Positions 17,028-27,016 are shown, numbered from the stretch's first letter. The stretch is DNA of 45,278 bases from Gammaproteobacteria bacterium LSUCC0112 (GCA_004535785.1 SPIB01000004.1:270183-315460), one strand, 5' to 3'. Translations and numbers: made by a program. The notes: generated by a model not told the origin, from the sequence alone.

Positions 17028-17551
17028 TGCGCCACACTCCTGACACGAAGACTGGCGTTGATTTGCGCCTCACCGGTTGCACTGCTGCCAGCCACGGGCG
17101 TCATCGTCAATTGCTCAACACGCATACTGGGCAAGGTTTCCAGTTCTGCTAGCCAAGCTAACAGCAGTGACATCGATACTGCATCAAATCTGAGGCCAGC
17201 ACTTTGGTTATCGACGGCGGGTTCCAGGGCCGCGATGGGGATGGCAATTTGAGCAGCCAACGTATTGAGTACCTGAGGTAACGATTGTGACGAAGATGGC
17301 TGGGGGGATTCATCAGCCATGTCACGGCGAAAGATGGCCAATTCGGCAGCAAGACTGTTGACCTGGGCCAGTGTCTGTTCAGCAGCCAACAGCCTTGACT
17401 CCGACGCTGCACGCGCATCAAAAACCGGCTGCCAGAGCAATAACCAACCGACGGTCAGTGTGATCATCACGCCCGCAACCAATAAATACACTTGTTCACG
17501 TCGCGTGCATCGTGCCAGGTAGCGCTTTATTGTTGTGACGACAGCGCTCAT
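17024..17551 (-). CDS. gspM: Type II secretion system protein M
   Basis: A 175-residue bitopic inner-membrane protein. It has a short basic N-terminus, one helix (VYLLVAGVMITLTVGWLLLW), the QPVFDARAASESRLLAAEQ coiled segment, and a small periplasmic ferredoxin-like domain. GspM forms the inner-membrane platform with GspL, GspF and GspE. The start overlaps the gspL stop by ATGA and the gene ends in the gspN start, as expected for a tightly coupled platform operon. Confidence 0.9.
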   Translation of the reverse strand: MSAVVTTIKRYLARCTRREQVYLLVAGVMITLTVGWLLLWQPVFDARAASESRLLAAEQTLAQVNSLAAELAIFRRDMADESPQPSSSQSLPQVLNTLAAQIAIPIAALEPAVDNQSAGLRFDAVSMSLLLAWLAELETLPSMRVEQLTMTPVAGSSATGEAQINASLRVRSVAQ

Positions 17552-18918
17552 AAGCCATTCCCTCGCACAATCAAATTAGCCTGTTGCAGATCACCGGCAC
17601 GGCTGATGTTCTGCGCCTGCGCAGTCCAACCTTTTGCACCCAATAGTTCACTGAGTGCAAGAATGTCGGCGGTGGTTGGTGCACTGATGGTCATGTGGAG
17701 TTCCGGTGTGTTTTGATCATTGATGCTGTAACTCAATCGGTGCAGATTGACACTGTCCGCCCCTTCAAATACATCCAGCATGGCATTTAACAACGCAACA
17801 GGCCCCGACGACGCGTCGGCAGCACGGTAACGTGACAGTTGTGTTGTCAGTTGCTGCACCGCATCAACCAGCATGCCGTCCGGCATCACGTCGCGGTATC
17901 GCTGCTCCACCTGACTTTCCAATGCTTCAAACCGATACTGGTTAATCCGGGTCTCAACAAACACACTGCCGATCACCGCGCATATAGCCACCATGGCAGC
18001 AATCACTGGCGTCCGCAATGGCCTCCAGTATTTGGCGACCCGTAACGGGGCGGCGAGTTCACCCTGCCGCAGATTCACCAGATCGTCACCTTGCAACATC
18101 AATCCGGACCAGACATGCGGTATCACCTGTTGCGTCACCGTGATGCTGGCCTGAGTCAGTGGGGGATGTTCGCTCAGTGACGGATAAAGTTGCAACAGGG
18201 TGGGTGAATGTATGTCAGCAGCGCTAACCAACACGGTCAACCCGACGTCTGTCTGCGCGAATTTTTGCCCGGCCAATGCAGCATCGATCAGTGGCAATAC
18301 CAAGGCTGATTCAACACTGGCACACAGTAAACCACCGGCATGCAGGTGACAGAGATCGCCATCCAGCAGCAAAGTCCAGGCACCCTGTGACGTCGGCAAG
18401 GTAGCCGGAAGCGCGTAAATCTCTTCCAGCTCCAACCCCATGTTCTCCAAGGTCTGTATCGCCGACTGCAACACTTTTTTGTCGGTGTATGCCACGGTGA
18501 CGCGACCTTCATCCGCCACCACCAACTGCTTTCCGTGTGTAACATGCACGTGAGACAGATCTGCCGCCAGCTCGGGCTCCAGCATAAAAGGCAGCAAACG
18601 CTGCAGGTGCTTTTTTTCCTTTGCCTGAAAAGACAACTGCCGGGTAACCAGCGTATCACCAGACATCAACAACACCGTATGCAGCCCACCGGCGTCAGGC
18701 AACTGGCGCGCCTGCAGCCAACCGGCAAGTTGCTCCAGACTACCGTGTTGCAGATCTTGCGGCGGAGCCTGCAACGAGCCCGCGAACAAACACCAGCGTG
18801 CCTGAACGTGTGCGCTGTCGTCCGGAGTACCGTCCAGATGCTCCGCAGATTCAACACCTGGTTGTAAAGAGCCTTTTTCCACAGGGTACAGCTGCACCCA
18901 AAGTTGTGTTCTTTTCAC
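17548..18918 (-). CDS. gspL: Type II secretion system protein L
   Basis: About 456 residues. An actin-like cytoplasmic domain contains VLLMSGDTLVTRQLSF and HLQRLLPFMLEPELAADLSH, and is followed by a single membrane helix (VIAAMVAICAVIGSVFVE) and a periplasmic ferredoxin-like domain near the end. GspL recruits the ATPase GspE to the platform. I chose GTG 18918 (GTGAAAAGAAC), which follows GGGG and leaves a 23-bp gap after gspK; a longer in-frame ATG at 19008 would overlap gspK by 67 bp and add an atypical N-terminus. Confidence 0.88.
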   Translation of the reverse strand: MKRTQLWVQLYPVEKGSLQPGVESAEHLDGTPDDSAHVQARWCLFAGSLQAPPQDLQHGSLEQLAGWLQARQLPDAGGLHTVLLMSGDTLVTRQLSFQAKEKKHLQRLLPFMLEPELAADLSHVHVTHGKQLVVADEGRVTVAYTDKKVLQSAIQTLENMGLELEEIYALPATLPTSQGAWTLLLDGDLCHLHAGGLLCASVESALVLPLIDAALAGQKFAQTDVGLTVLVSAADIHSPTLLQLYPSLSEHPPLTQASITVTQQVIPHVWSGLMLQGDDLVNLRQGELAAPLRVAKYWRPLRTPVIAAMVAICAVIGSVFVETRINQYRFEALESQVEQRYRDVMPDGMLVDAVQQLTTQLSRYRAADASSGPVALLNAMLDVFEGADSVNLHRLSYSINDQNTPELHMTISAPTTADILALSELLGAKGWTAQAQNISRAGDLQQANLIVRGNGL

Positions 18919-18941
18919 CGTAAAACCCCGTAAAGACCCGT

Positions 18942-20009
18942 TTAGTAAGTCCTGTGCCTTTTCCAGACACTGGTTTTTTGCTCTGTTCTGGCCAGCACGG
19001 ACAGCCAACGTGTTCTACTGTCATTGACTGATATGGTGCTGTGAAGCTGGAACCAATCACTGTTCACTGCAAACAACGCGGCGTCAGAGCTGCCACTGCT
19101 GGTCTCTGCATCCGGCACCAGCGTCTGCATGTCTGGTGAGTCAAAAAAATCAGAAACAGCCGCGAACACGCCTCGTTGCCTGCCCCTCAGCAAGGTCTGC
19201 ACGCCCGCTGACTCCAGTGGCTGCAAGACGTCAGGCTGATTGATGGTGGCCAGCAACATCGCTGGTGCTGTATTGATGTTCAGCGCCGTTGGCGCCGGCA
19301 GCACCACCACCCAAGGACGTAATCGCTCCACAATCTCTGGCGTAAAATGCCTGACCAGCATCAGTTCACTGACATCGAACAATGGTTGATTGGCCGCTTG
19401 AATGGCCTGGTCCAACGCTATCGTGTTTTGGCCAGCCGTGCTGTAGTACAGTGATTCCGCACCGCCTTGACCCGTGGTTTGATCGTCCTCGTCAATCCAG
19501 TCAATCAGCGCCTCGGTCAACAGTACGGCATCTGTTTCACTGATGGGATAATCCTCAAAACTCTGTAGCAAACGCACAAACTGTTTTTGTGCCGGAGACA
19601 GCCGCACAGTTAACGGTGCGCCAGCATCATCGCTGTACCCGGTTTTGATCAGCAGATTGTTCAGATTGAACAATGATTGCGCATCCGTCACACGGACGTG
19701 TAACCATCCGTGATCAGTTGGCAATGGCGGCACTGGCTGTGCCCAGATTTCCTGCTCATGATCGATGTTGCCAGCCTGATTGCCTGCTGCGTCCGCTGAC
19801 AGCAGTTGCACAGCCAATTGCTCGGCGCCGCTCAGATAAACCGATATCAGACGAGCATCGTCCTGCGCTTCCGTCACGTTCAGTTGCAACATAAACGACT
19901 CTGCAAAACGCACCGACATCAACGACACCATGGCTGCGATCAACAAGGCCAGCATCAACGCGCTGCCCTGCTGCCTGAGCAATTTCCCCTGTGTGGCGAG
20001 TCTCAACAT
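18942..20009 (-). CDS. gspK: Type II secretion system minor pseudopilin K
   Basis: A 355-residue GspK. The prepilin leader ends in RQQG (cleavage after Gly15) followed by SALMLALLIAAM. The +5 residue is Leu instead of Glu, as is normal for GspK, which caps the pseudopilus tip with GspI and GspJ. The large helical domain carries LNINTAPAMLLATI, a typical GspK element. It lies 10 bp after gspJ. Length is as expected. Confidence 0.92.
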   Translation of the reverse strand: MLRLATQGKLLRQQGSALMLALLIAAMVSLMSVRFAESFMLQLNVTEAQDDARLISVYLSGAEQLAVQLLSADAAGNQAGNIDHEQEIWAQPVPPLPTDHGWLHVRVTDAQSLFNLNNLLIKTGYSDDAGAPLTVRLSPAQKQFVRLLQSFEDYPISETDAVLLTEALIDWIDEDDQTTGQGGAESLYYSTAGQNTIALDQAIQAANQPLFDVSELMLVRHFTPEIVERLRPWVVVLPAPTALNINTAPAMLLATINQPDVLQPLESAGVQTLLRGRQRGVFAAVSDFFDSPDMQTLVPDAETSSGSSDAALFAVNSDWFQLHSTISVNDSRTRWLSVLARTEQKTSVWKRHRTY

Positions 20010-20019
20010 ATCGTCACCT

Positions 20020-20781
20020 TCAACCCCCTGCCAGCATAAAAATGCGTTCCACCAGACCCAGTTCCCCGGTTTGCAGGGAGACTTTTAACGCGGCCGGCAG
20101 CCACCGTGGTTGAGGCTGTTCGTCCGGCACCGACGCGGTCGGCGGTGTTGGTATAGGCGTAAGGGTGGGTGGCCAGTAGGGTAACCACGCCGCGGCGTCC
20201 GGGTACTGCCCGTGTGGCAAAAAGGTGATGTTGATGGCCTGCACATTGTCGAGCAACAACACACTGCCTTCTGGCACTGACGAAAACAGCTGATTGCGCT
20301 CGGGCCAATAATCCCTGAACAAATTGCCATTATTGTCCAGTCGGTACAACACACGTTGCAGCCCGGAACGCTGTTGCCCAAGCGGATTAACCCACCCATG
20401 CCGGGTAAACCACAACAAGGCACCGTCGCGGCCCGTTAATTCCGATAACAAAACATTGTCAAACTGCGCACTCATCATGGCGGGCCGACGTCCCTGCCCG
20501 TTACTGCCCGATTCAAGCGCTGACAGCATATCGGCACCCACCGCAGGTTTCCCGACCGGCCTGTCGATACTGTGTTGCAGATCGGATGTCATCATCTGCC
20601 ATGTCTGCTCAATGTCAGCCAATGATTGAAGTGCTGCGTCACCTTGTGACTGCACCCGGATGGACGCATCCAGAAACTGGTAACTGATAGCACCTGTCAA
20701 TACCGTCAGGCTCATGGCAATCAACAACTCAATCAGGGTGAACCCACGAGCTTCGCGTGTTTTAGCAAGCATGATGGTCAT
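20020..20781 (-). CDS. gspJ: Type II secretion system minor pseudopilin J
   Basis: A 253-residue prepilin-like protein with the leader TREARG cut before FTLIELLIAM (Gly13), including the +5 Glu. The C-terminal domain has the GspJ landmarks DLQHSIDRPV and LLWFTRHGWVNPLGQQRSGLQ. It joins GspI and GspK in the tip complex. The start overlaps the gspI stop by ATGA. The insert rich in Pro/Thr (TPIPTPPTASVPDEQPQP) near residue 215 is unusual and is probably a surface loop. Confidence 0.93.
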   Translation of the reverse strand: MTIMLAKTREARGFTLIELLIAMSLTVLTGAISYQFLDASIRVQSQGDAALQSLADIEQTWQMMTSDLQHSIDRPVGKPAVGADMLSALESGSNGQGRRPAMMSAQFDNVLLSELTGRDGALLWFTRHGWVNPLGQQRSGLQRVLYRLDNNGNLFRDYWPERNQLFSSVPEGSVLLLDNVQAINITFLPHGQYPDAAAWLPYWPPTLTPIPTPPTASVPDEQPQPRWLPAALKVSLQTGELGLVERIFMLAGG

Positions 20782-21236
20782 TGTGTGCCTCCCGTATTCT
20801 GAGCGGCAACAACACCAGTCATCAGGTATGCATCCAGACTGACCAGCGCCGTGTCAGCGGATGACAAGGTTTGCAGATTGTCAGAGACCCTGATGGTATG
20901 GCGCAGTAATCCGGGTGCCGGCGTTGCCTCTGCCCGTCGATGCCAGTACCACCGACGCCCCGCGTTTTCCAGATCCCCCTGCCACTCACCTGTCGACAAT
21001 GTTTCACCCGCGGCCTGTCGGAGTTGCAACAACGCCAATTGATCCTGAGCAATCCAGGCTGCCTGTGTGCGATTGTTAATCACCTGCGTGGCGTCCACTT
21101 GAGTGCCCAACTGAAACATCAACGCGGGGAGCGCAATGCCGATGATCATCAGCGCAACCATCACTTCGATCAGCGTGAAACCCCGCTGTTCGCGGGCAGA
21201 ACGGAAAGATGAGGAAGCGCTCACATGACGCTCCAT
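20778..21236 (-). CDS. gspI: Type II secretion system minor pseudopilin I
   Basis: A 152-residue protein with a type IV prepilin leader, REQRG|FTLIEVMVALMIIG (cut after Gly19), and the short GspI-type C-terminal domain beginning NNRTQAAWIAQDQLALLQL. GspI nucleates the pseudopilus tip. The start lies 16 bp inside the end of gspH and the stop overlaps the gspJ start by four bases. Confidence 0.92.
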   Translation of the reverse strand: MERHVSASSSFRSAREQRGFTLIEVMVALMIIGIALPALMFQLGTQVDATQVINNRTQAAWIAQDQLALLQLRQAAGETLSTGEWQGDLENAGRRWYWHRRAEATPAPGLLRHTIRVSDNLQTLSSADTALVSLDAYLMTGVVAAQNTGGTQ

Positions 21237-21802
21237 GCCATCTGTCCTTCAGTATTGTTGATGATGCGCGCCAGCGGTCGCCCTGTCCCGGCATCGAGTA
21301 AACGCATTTCAAAAGGCATAGGCTCACGGCCCGGCATAAACACCACCTGAGGACGACTATCCTCCGGTCGGTTTTGTTGTCCAGCCGTCTGTGAATCGCT
21401 CAGTTGCAATGTGACGTTGGCCGGTATCGCCAGCGCAGGCATAAATGTCTCTGCCTGTTGTTGCCACATGGCGGTTGTCAGCTGCGTTGCGGCAGGATTG
21501 CCATCAGCACGGTTTGTGGCATCGGATGTCCAGCGCCACCATTGCAAGGCCGGGCTGTTGTTATTGTCGACGCTGACGCTCGCGCCCAACACATCACCGG
21601 TGACTATGGCCTGCCGCGCAGCATGCTCAAACAATCGACTCAAGTCTTCGGCCGTGCGCGCCGCTTCGTCGGTATTACTGCGACCGGCCAGCCCCATCGA
21701 CAAGGCGGTGACGCTGACCAACAAGCCCATGATCAGCACCACCACCAGCATTTCGATCAACGTCATTCCGTGACTCAACCGAGAGTGACAACACGCGTTC
21801 AT
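21221..21802 (-). CDS. gspH: Type II secretion system minor pseudopilin H
   Basis: A 193-residue pseudopilin with leader ending HG before MTLIEMLVVVLIMG (cut after Gly12). The +1 residue is Met instead of the common Phe, and Glu at +5 is present. The C-terminal domain has the GspH-like segment EDLSRLFEHAARQAIVTGD and a FEMRLLDAGTGRPL strand. It follows gspG after 6 bp and overlaps gspI by 16 bp. Confidence 0.9.
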   Translation of the reverse strand: MNACCHSRLSHGMTLIEMLVVVLIMGLLVSVTALSMGLAGRSNTDEAARTAEDLSRLFEHAARQAIVTGDVLGASVSVDNNNSPALQWWRWTSDATNRADGNPAATQLTTAMWQQQAETFMPALAIPANVTLQLSDSQTAGQQNRPEDSRPQVVFMPGREPMPFEMRLLDAGTGRPLARIINNTEGQMAWSVM

Positions 21803-21808
21803 CGCTGT

Positions 21809-22252
21809 TTATTCCTGCTGCGCATTGTCCTGCCAGTTGCCATAGTCAGTATTTTGTCCTTCACCGCCACGAACACCATCGGCGCCGTAACTGAAAATGT
21901 CATAGTCGCCTTGCTGGCCAGGACTCAGGTACAGATAGGGATTGCCCCACGGATCAATCGGCAAGTCTTCAAGGTAACCGCCGGTGCGCCAGTTGGCAGG
22001 CACAGGCGCCAGCGTGGGTCGCTCCTGCAACGCGCTCAATCCCTGCTCACTGCTTGGGTATGCGTAGTTATCAAGTCGGTACAGTCTGAGCGCGGTTTCA
22101 ATCGCACTGAAATCCGCAAACACTTTCTGCACGCGTGCCTCGTCAGCTCGGCCCAGCACATTGGGTGCAATGATGCTGACCAGCAGCCCCATGATCACCA
22201 GCACGACCAATATTTCAATCAGACTGAAGCCTTTTGTTTGTTTATTCATCAT
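21809..22252 (-). CDS. gspG: Type II secretion system major pseudopilin G
   Basis: A 147-residue major pseudopilin: leader MMNKQTKG, cut before FSLIEILVVLVIMGLL with Glu at +5. The conserved GspG core follows with VFADFSAIETALRLYRLDN and PSSEQGLSAL, then the C-terminal calcium-loop region DPWGNPYLYLSPG and DIFSYGADGVRGGEG. The ATG at 22252 follows AAGGAATTG; a TTG one codon earlier is not needed. It builds the pseudopilus shaft that pushes substrates through GspD. Confidence 0.95.
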   Translation of the reverse strand: MMNKQTKGFSLIEILVVLVIMGLLVSIIAPNVLGRADEARVQKVFADFSAIETALRLYRLDNYAYPSSEQGLSALQERPTLAPVPANWRTGGYLEDLPIDPWGNPYLYLSPGQQGDYDIFSYGADGVRGGEGQNTDYGNWQDNAQQE

Positions 22253-22267
22253 CAATTCCTTGCATGT

Positions 22268-23488
22268 TTAAATCAGCGAACTCATATCAAACACCGGCAG
22301 CAACACAGCCAGCATGATCAAGGTGATCAATCCCCCCATCAGTACGATGGTCAGTGGTTCGAGCAGCGCCATCAGGGTACCCAGTCGCACGTCCAGCTCG
22401 CGCGACTGCCATCCGGCGGCATAGTCCAGCTGTGTTGCCAACGTGCCATTGGCTTCGCCGTTGGCCGCCATTTGCACCAACAACGGTGGAAAAATGTCTT
22501 CCTGCTGCAGGCTTTTACTGAACGAGGCACCTTCCTGAACGCGCGCAGCAGCCGCCAGCGCACTGGCTCTGAGCTGCTCATTGTTTAGCACTTCTGACGC
22601 AATACGCAGCGCATCCAGCAACGGAACGCCACTGCCCAGCAAAATCGCCAGTGTGGATGCAAACCGCGCACAATCCATCTGCAACAAGGTGTTGTTTATG
22701 CCCGGCACACGCAGCAGCAGCGTATGCCACTGAAGCCGGTTTTCGGGCACTCGCAGCCAGGCTTTGAAACCGGACATGGCAGCAACCAGGGCAAACAACA
22801 ACAGCAGTGCCCAGCCAGAGCGGAAAAAATCACTGATGCTGATCAGCACCTGGGTCAGTATTGGCAGGTCGCGGTTGGAGCTGGCAAACATGCTGACCAG
22901 ACGCGGCACCACAAAGGTCATTAACAACACCACCACGCTGATACTCACACCCATCAGCACCATGGGATAAATCAGCGCAGTCTGCAGCTTCTGGCGTGTC
23001 TGTTGGCTGTTTTCAGTATGCACGGCCATACGTTCCAACACGTCACCCAGAAAACCGGCGCTTTCACCCGCCCGCACCATTGCGCAATACATGCGATCAA
23101 AGGCGCCAGGATGCTCACTCATGGCCTGTGCCAGTGACAGGCCCTCCATCACCCGTGAACGCACCTGTGCCAGCAACCCTTTGATGTGATCACCCCGGCT
23201 TTGTTCCGAGGTTAACCGGAGCACTTCGTCAACCGGCAATCCGGACTTGATCAGCGACGCCAGTTGACGTGTCAGCAGTGATAACTGATTGACGGACAAG
23301 CGTCGGCGAGTGTTAAAAAACTGCCGCACACCCGACCCGGATTCTGTGCCGGTGGTTGCCGTGACCAGCAAAGGTTTGAGGTTCTGCTGCCGCAAACGTT
23401 GGCGCAATTGCCGCTCATCGTCAGCTTCCATCACACCCGTGACTGTACGCCCCTGCGCATCCAGCGCCTTGTATCGCAATGCGGTCAC
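22268..23488 (-). CDS. gspF: Type II secretion system inner-membrane platform protein F
   Basis: A 406-residue protein with two T2SSF domains (about residues 70-195 and 270-395) and three membrane helices, including VSISVVVLLMTFVVPRLVSMF and the last, IVLMGGLITLIMLAVLLPVF. Signature elements GLPVDEVLRL and GESAGFLGDVLERMA are present. It starts with GTG, overlapping the gspE stop as GTGA. GspF links ATPase action to pseudopilus growth. Confidence 0.95.
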   Translation of the reverse strand: MTALRYKALDAQGRTVTGVMEADDERQLRQRLRQQNLKPLLVTATTGTESGSGVRQFFNTRRRLSVNQLSLLTRQLASLIKSGLPVDEVLRLTSEQSRGDHIKGLLAQVRSRVMEGLSLAQAMSEHPGAFDRMYCAMVRAGESAGFLGDVLERMAVHTENSQQTRQKLQTALIYPMVLMGVSISVVVLLMTFVVPRLVSMFASSNRDLPILTQVLISISDFFRSGWALLLLFALVAAMSGFKAWLRVPENRLQWHTLLLRVPGINNTLLQMDCARFASTLAILLGSGVPLLDALRIASEVLNNEQLRASALAAAARVQEGASFSKSLQQEDIFPPLLVQMAANGEANGTLATQLDYAAGWQSRELDVRLGTLMALLEPLTIVLMGGLITLIMLAVLLPVFDMSSLI

Positions 23489-25002
23489 GGCTGGCTGCCC
23501 CGGGTACGGCTGGATGATGTTGTGTCCTGAATATCATCGCTCAGACTGGTGACCCGCAGTACTTCTTCCACGGTGGTGTGACCCGCAAGAATACGCTGAC
23601 GGCCATGTTCATAAATTGAATCGCTGTGCTGCCGCGCATAGTGTTCAAGCGCCTGCTCGCCGGCACCGTCATGGATCAGGCGACGCAGTGGCGCATCAAC
23701 CTCGATGACTTCGTACAGACCGGTGCGTCCGCGATACCCTGAGTGATTACAGCGCTCACAACCAACGGCTGTAAACACATGGCTGCCTTCCGGCAATTGC
23801 AAACGTGAACTTTCAGTAGCATCAATGGTGTGTGACTGCCGGCAATCGGCACACAGACTGCGCACCAGGCGCTGCGCCACAATCAAAGTCAGACTGGATG
23901 CCAGCAAAAATGGCTCAACCCCCATGTCCTGCAAGCGGGTGACCGCGCCGACAGCGGTATTGGTATGTAAGGTTGATAACACCAGATGCCCGGTCAACGA
24001 CGCCTGCACAGCGATAGCGGCCGTTTCCTGGTCACGTATTTCGCCGACCATGACCACATCCGGATCCTGACGCAGCACGGCACGCAGTCCACGCGCAAAA
24101 CTCATATCGACTTTCGTATTCACCTGCGACTGACCAATCCCCGGCAGTTGATACTCCACCGGGTCTTCGATGGTCAGGATGTTGCGTTCGCGGCTATTGA
24201 TGTGTTGTAGCCCGGCATACAGCGTGGTGGTTTTGCCGGAGCCGGTAGGACCGGTGACCAGAATGATGCCATGGGGTTTATGCAGAGCCCGTTGTAAGGC
24301 GTTCAACATCGCCGGCGGCAAATCCAGCTGTTCCAGCTGCAGTTGCCCGGCCGCCTGATCCAACAAACGCAACACCACGCGCTCACCAAAACTAGACGGG
24401 ATGGTCGACATACGGATATCGACGGCGTGCCCTGCCAGACGCACACTGATACGACCATCCTGCGGCAAACGCTTTTCTGCAATATCCAGCCGCGCCATGA
24501 CTTTGAGTCGTGATACCAGCACCGGACCCAACTCGGCTTTTGGTGACAGGACATCACGCAGCACACCATCTACCCTGAAACGCACCGAGACTTTGCGCTC
24601 ATAAGGTTCGATGTGAATATCCGAGGCTTTTTCACGCACAGCTTGTGATAACAAGGCATTAATCAGGCGGATCACCGGAGCGTTTTCCGCGCCCGACAAA
24701 AGGTCGCTGTGCCGGGGAATCTCATCCACTAGCGCATCCAGATCAAAATCATCATCCAGATCTTCAGCGGCTCGCTGGGCGGCGTCCGCACCGCTTTGAT
24801 ACAAGCGAGTGAGTGACTGCTGAAAGGTTGACTGATCACTGAGTTGCCACTGCAAGCCACTGCCCAGCACGCGTCTTAGCTCCAGTAGCACCGGCAACGT
24901 GGGGGGCTGGCGGCAGATCAACGCGTCGCCGTCCCAAAGCACACCATGCTGCTGGGCAAACTCGAAGGGTAACAGGCGGATCTGTTCCTGTGGGTGGCTC
25001 AT
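23485..25002 (-). CDS. gspE: Type II secretion system ATPase E
   Basis: About 505 residues. The N1E-type N-domain is followed by the AAA-like secretion ATPase core with Walker A GPTGSGKTTT, the Asp box (ILTIEDPVEYQLPGIGQ), Walker B VVMVGEIRDQET and the His box GHLVLSTLHTN. The CxxC pairs (CADC and CERC) form the zinc-binding domain. It powers pseudopilus assembly in the cytoplasm. I chose ATG 25002, with GAGG upstream, 10 bp after the gspD stop; the longer 5' extension overlaps gspD and is not protein-like. Confidence 0.95.
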   Translation of the reverse strand: MSHPQEQIRLLPFEFAQQHGVLWDGDALICRQPPTLPVLLELRRVLGSGLQWQLSDQSTFQQSLTRLYQSGADAAQRAAEDLDDDFDLDALVDEIPRHSDLLSGAENAPVIRLINALLSQAVREKASDIHIEPYERKVSVRFRVDGVLRDVLSPKAELGPVLVSRLKVMARLDIAEKRLPQDGRISVRLAGHAVDIRMSTIPSSFGERVVLRLLDQAAGQLQLEQLDLPPAMLNALQRALHKPHGIILVTGPTGSGKTTTLYAGLQHINSRERNILTIEDPVEYQLPGIGQSQVNTKVDMSFARGLRAVLRQDPDVVMVGEIRDQETAAIAVQASLTGHLVLSTLHTNTAVGAVTRLQDMGVEPFLLASSLTLIVAQRLVRSLCADCRQSHTIDATESSRLQLPEGSHVFTAVGCERCNHSGYRGRTGLYEVIEVDAPLRRLIHDGAGEQALEHYARQHSDSIYEHGRQRILAGHTTVEEVLRVTSLSDDIQDTTSSSRTRGSQP

Positions 25003-25012
25003 GGCATCAGCC

Positions 25013-27016
25013 TCACGGCGCTGTCTGAGGATTTCTGATATCCCCGTTGTCAGCCTGACCCGATCGGGTTGTTTCCCACGCTGGCAACACCGGCATGTCA
25101 TCCTCTTCAAACAACCAGCCACTGAGTGGGGTTTGTCGCAGTTGCTGCTCGCGGATCAACTGATACTTTTCTGCAGTTGCGCCGCGCAGCGCATCGTCGT
25201 CACGCAAAATGGTTGGCCGGATAAACACCAGCAAGTTGGTTTTTTGCACACTGCTGGTTTGCGACCGGAACAGTCGTCCAATGCCAGGGACACTGCCCAG
25301 CAACGGCACACGCTGCTCCGTCTGTATCACGTTATCACGAATCAGACCGCCCAGCACAACCGTTTCGCCATCGGCCACGGTGACACGCGTTTCAATCTTG
25401 CGTTCATTGGTGATCAAATCCACAGCGCCTGCTTTGGGCGAAATACTGGAAATCTCCTGACTGATATCAAGCGCAACGCGGTCGCCACGATTCACATGGG
25501 GCGTCACACGCAAGGTCGTGCCCACGTTCTGCCGATTGATGGTCTGAAACGGATTTTGTACGCTGCCGGAACCGCCCGTGTTGGTAAATGAGCCGGTGAC
25601 AAATGGCACACTTTCGCCAACGGTGATCACCGCTTCGCTGTTATCGGTGGTCAGAATATTCGGTGTGGAAAGAATGTTGGCGCCGCTGTTGGCTTGCAGC
25701 AGGTCAATCAATGCCATCAGATCCGTACTGCCGCCCAACCGTCCAATACCGATACTCTGTCCGGCCACACCGGCCAATCCGGCCGCCAGACCTGTCAATG
25801 CGTCACGGCGATCATCGGACAGCGCCCCGTCGGTCACCAGACCCAATTGCTGCAGATTGTTGCCCGCATCAAAACTGCTGGCAAACCCGCCACTGTCATC
25901 ACGAAACAACCATTGAATGCCAAGGTTCTGGCCGACGTCGTCGTTTATCTCAACAATAATCGCTTCAACCAACACCTGTGCACGTTGAATATCCAGACGC
26001 TGCACTACATCCATGAGTGACTCAACGATGTCGAGATCAGCGGTAATAATCAGTGCGTTGTTGTCCGGATCAGCTTGAATGCTGGCCTGCCGTGGCTGCG
26101 TGTTTTGAGCATCGTCCGTTGACAGACCAAAGCGGTCGCGAACAACGGCACTGAGCACCTCTGCCACGCGTGCGGCGTTGGCATACTCCAGATACACCAC
26201 ACGGGTATTACCATTTTGTTCGCGTGGCTGATCAAGCAAGGTGACCAACTCTCGAATATTCTCGCGCTGCCGCTGTCCACCGGTGACCAATACGGAATTG
26301 GTGCGCTCATCCGCGGTGATCTGCAGACGTGTGCTGACTGGTTCTTCCTCAGTGGGAGCACGTTCTTCCTGCAAGTCCTGCAACAAGGCCACCATATCAA
26401 TGGCAGAGGCAAACTGCAGCCTGACAATGTCAGTTTCCGGAATGGAGCTCTGATCGATTCGCTGCAGAATTTGTCGGATTCGTTCCACATTTGCCACGGT
26501 GTCCACCAGCACAATCATATTGCCGGCCGGGTACGCAGACATCTGACCGGTGCTTTGTGATACCAGCGGGCGCAATACTGGCAACACTTGCGAAACCGAG
26601 ACGTTCTCCAACTGAAATGCCTCGGTCACGTATTGACTGCTGTCGCCTGCGTTGAAGTCAGCAAAGGGCAGTGGCGCGGCGCGTGCATCCTGGGTCGGGA
26701 GAATGCTGACCATGTTGTTGCCAGTTTCCACCGCGGTAAACCCATTAACATCCAGCGCACGCAAAAAGATCTGATAATAGGCATCAGCATCCACAGCGGT
26801 GTTGCTCATGACGGTGATCTGACCTCGCACCCGCGGGTCAATAATCATGGTTTTGCCGGTCACGTCCTGCACCGCCCTGATCACTTCCAGCACATCACTG
26901 TCGCGGAAATTGGGCGTCCAGGTAACGTCCTGAGCCAAGAGGTGCGAGGCCGCTACCACTGACAGGGTTACTGCACAGACGTGGGTGATAATTTTTCGGG
27001 TGATGCTGACGGTCAT
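25013..27016 (-). CDS. gspD: Type II secretion system secretin D
   Basis: A 667-residue outer-membrane secretin with signal peptide (cut after SHLLA). The N0 domain begins VTWTPNFRDSDVLEVIRAV, then come three KH-like N domains with the typical VVYLEYANAARVAEVLSAV, and the secretin core with NSGANILSTPNILTTDN, TLRVTPHVN and VADGETVVLGGLIRD. No pilotin gene (gspS) is near. ATG 27016 has AAGGA six bases upstream. The 137-bp gap before it, unlike the tight junctions elsewhere in the locus, contains an 11-bp-phased array of TGTCAT-type units that looks like a Pho box, so a PhoB-driven promoter for gspD-N is likely. Confidence 0.95.
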   Translation of the reverse strand: MTVSITRKIITHVCAVTLSVVAASHLLAQDVTWTPNFRDSDVLEVIRAVQDVTGKTMIIDPRVRGQITVMSNTAVDADAYYQIFLRALDVNGFTAVETGNNMVSILPTQDARAAPLPFADFNAGDSSQYVTEAFQLENVSVSQVLPVLRPLVSQSTGQMSAYPAGNMIVLVDTVANVERIRQILQRIDQSSIPETDIVRLQFASAIDMVALLQDLQEERAPTEEEPVSTRLQITADERTNSVLVTGGQRQRENIRELVTLLDQPREQNGNTRVVYLEYANAARVAEVLSAVVRDRFGLSTDDAQNTQPRQASIQADPDNNALIITADLDIVESLMDVVQRLDIQRAQVLVEAIIVEINDDVGQNLGIQWLFRDDSGGFASSFDAGNNLQQLGLVTDGALSDDRRDALTGLAAGLAGVAGQSIGIGRLGGSTDLMALIDLLQANSGANILSTPNILTTDNSEAVITVGESVPFVTGSFTNTGGSGSVQNPFQTINRQNVGTTLRVTPHVNRGDRVALDISQEISSISPKAGAVDLITNERKIETRVTVADGETVVLGGLIRDNVIQTEQRVPLLGSVPGIGRLFRSQTSSVQKTNLLVFIRPTILRDDDALRGATAEKYQLIREQQLRQTPLSGWLFEEDDMPVLPAWETTRSGQADNGDIRNPQTAP

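Noticed and set aside
21404-22588. Plus-strand frame of 394 codons across gspH, gspG and gspF
   Set aside because: It is antisense to three well-supported genes and its product is His/Gln-rich, low-complexity translation without any known domain.
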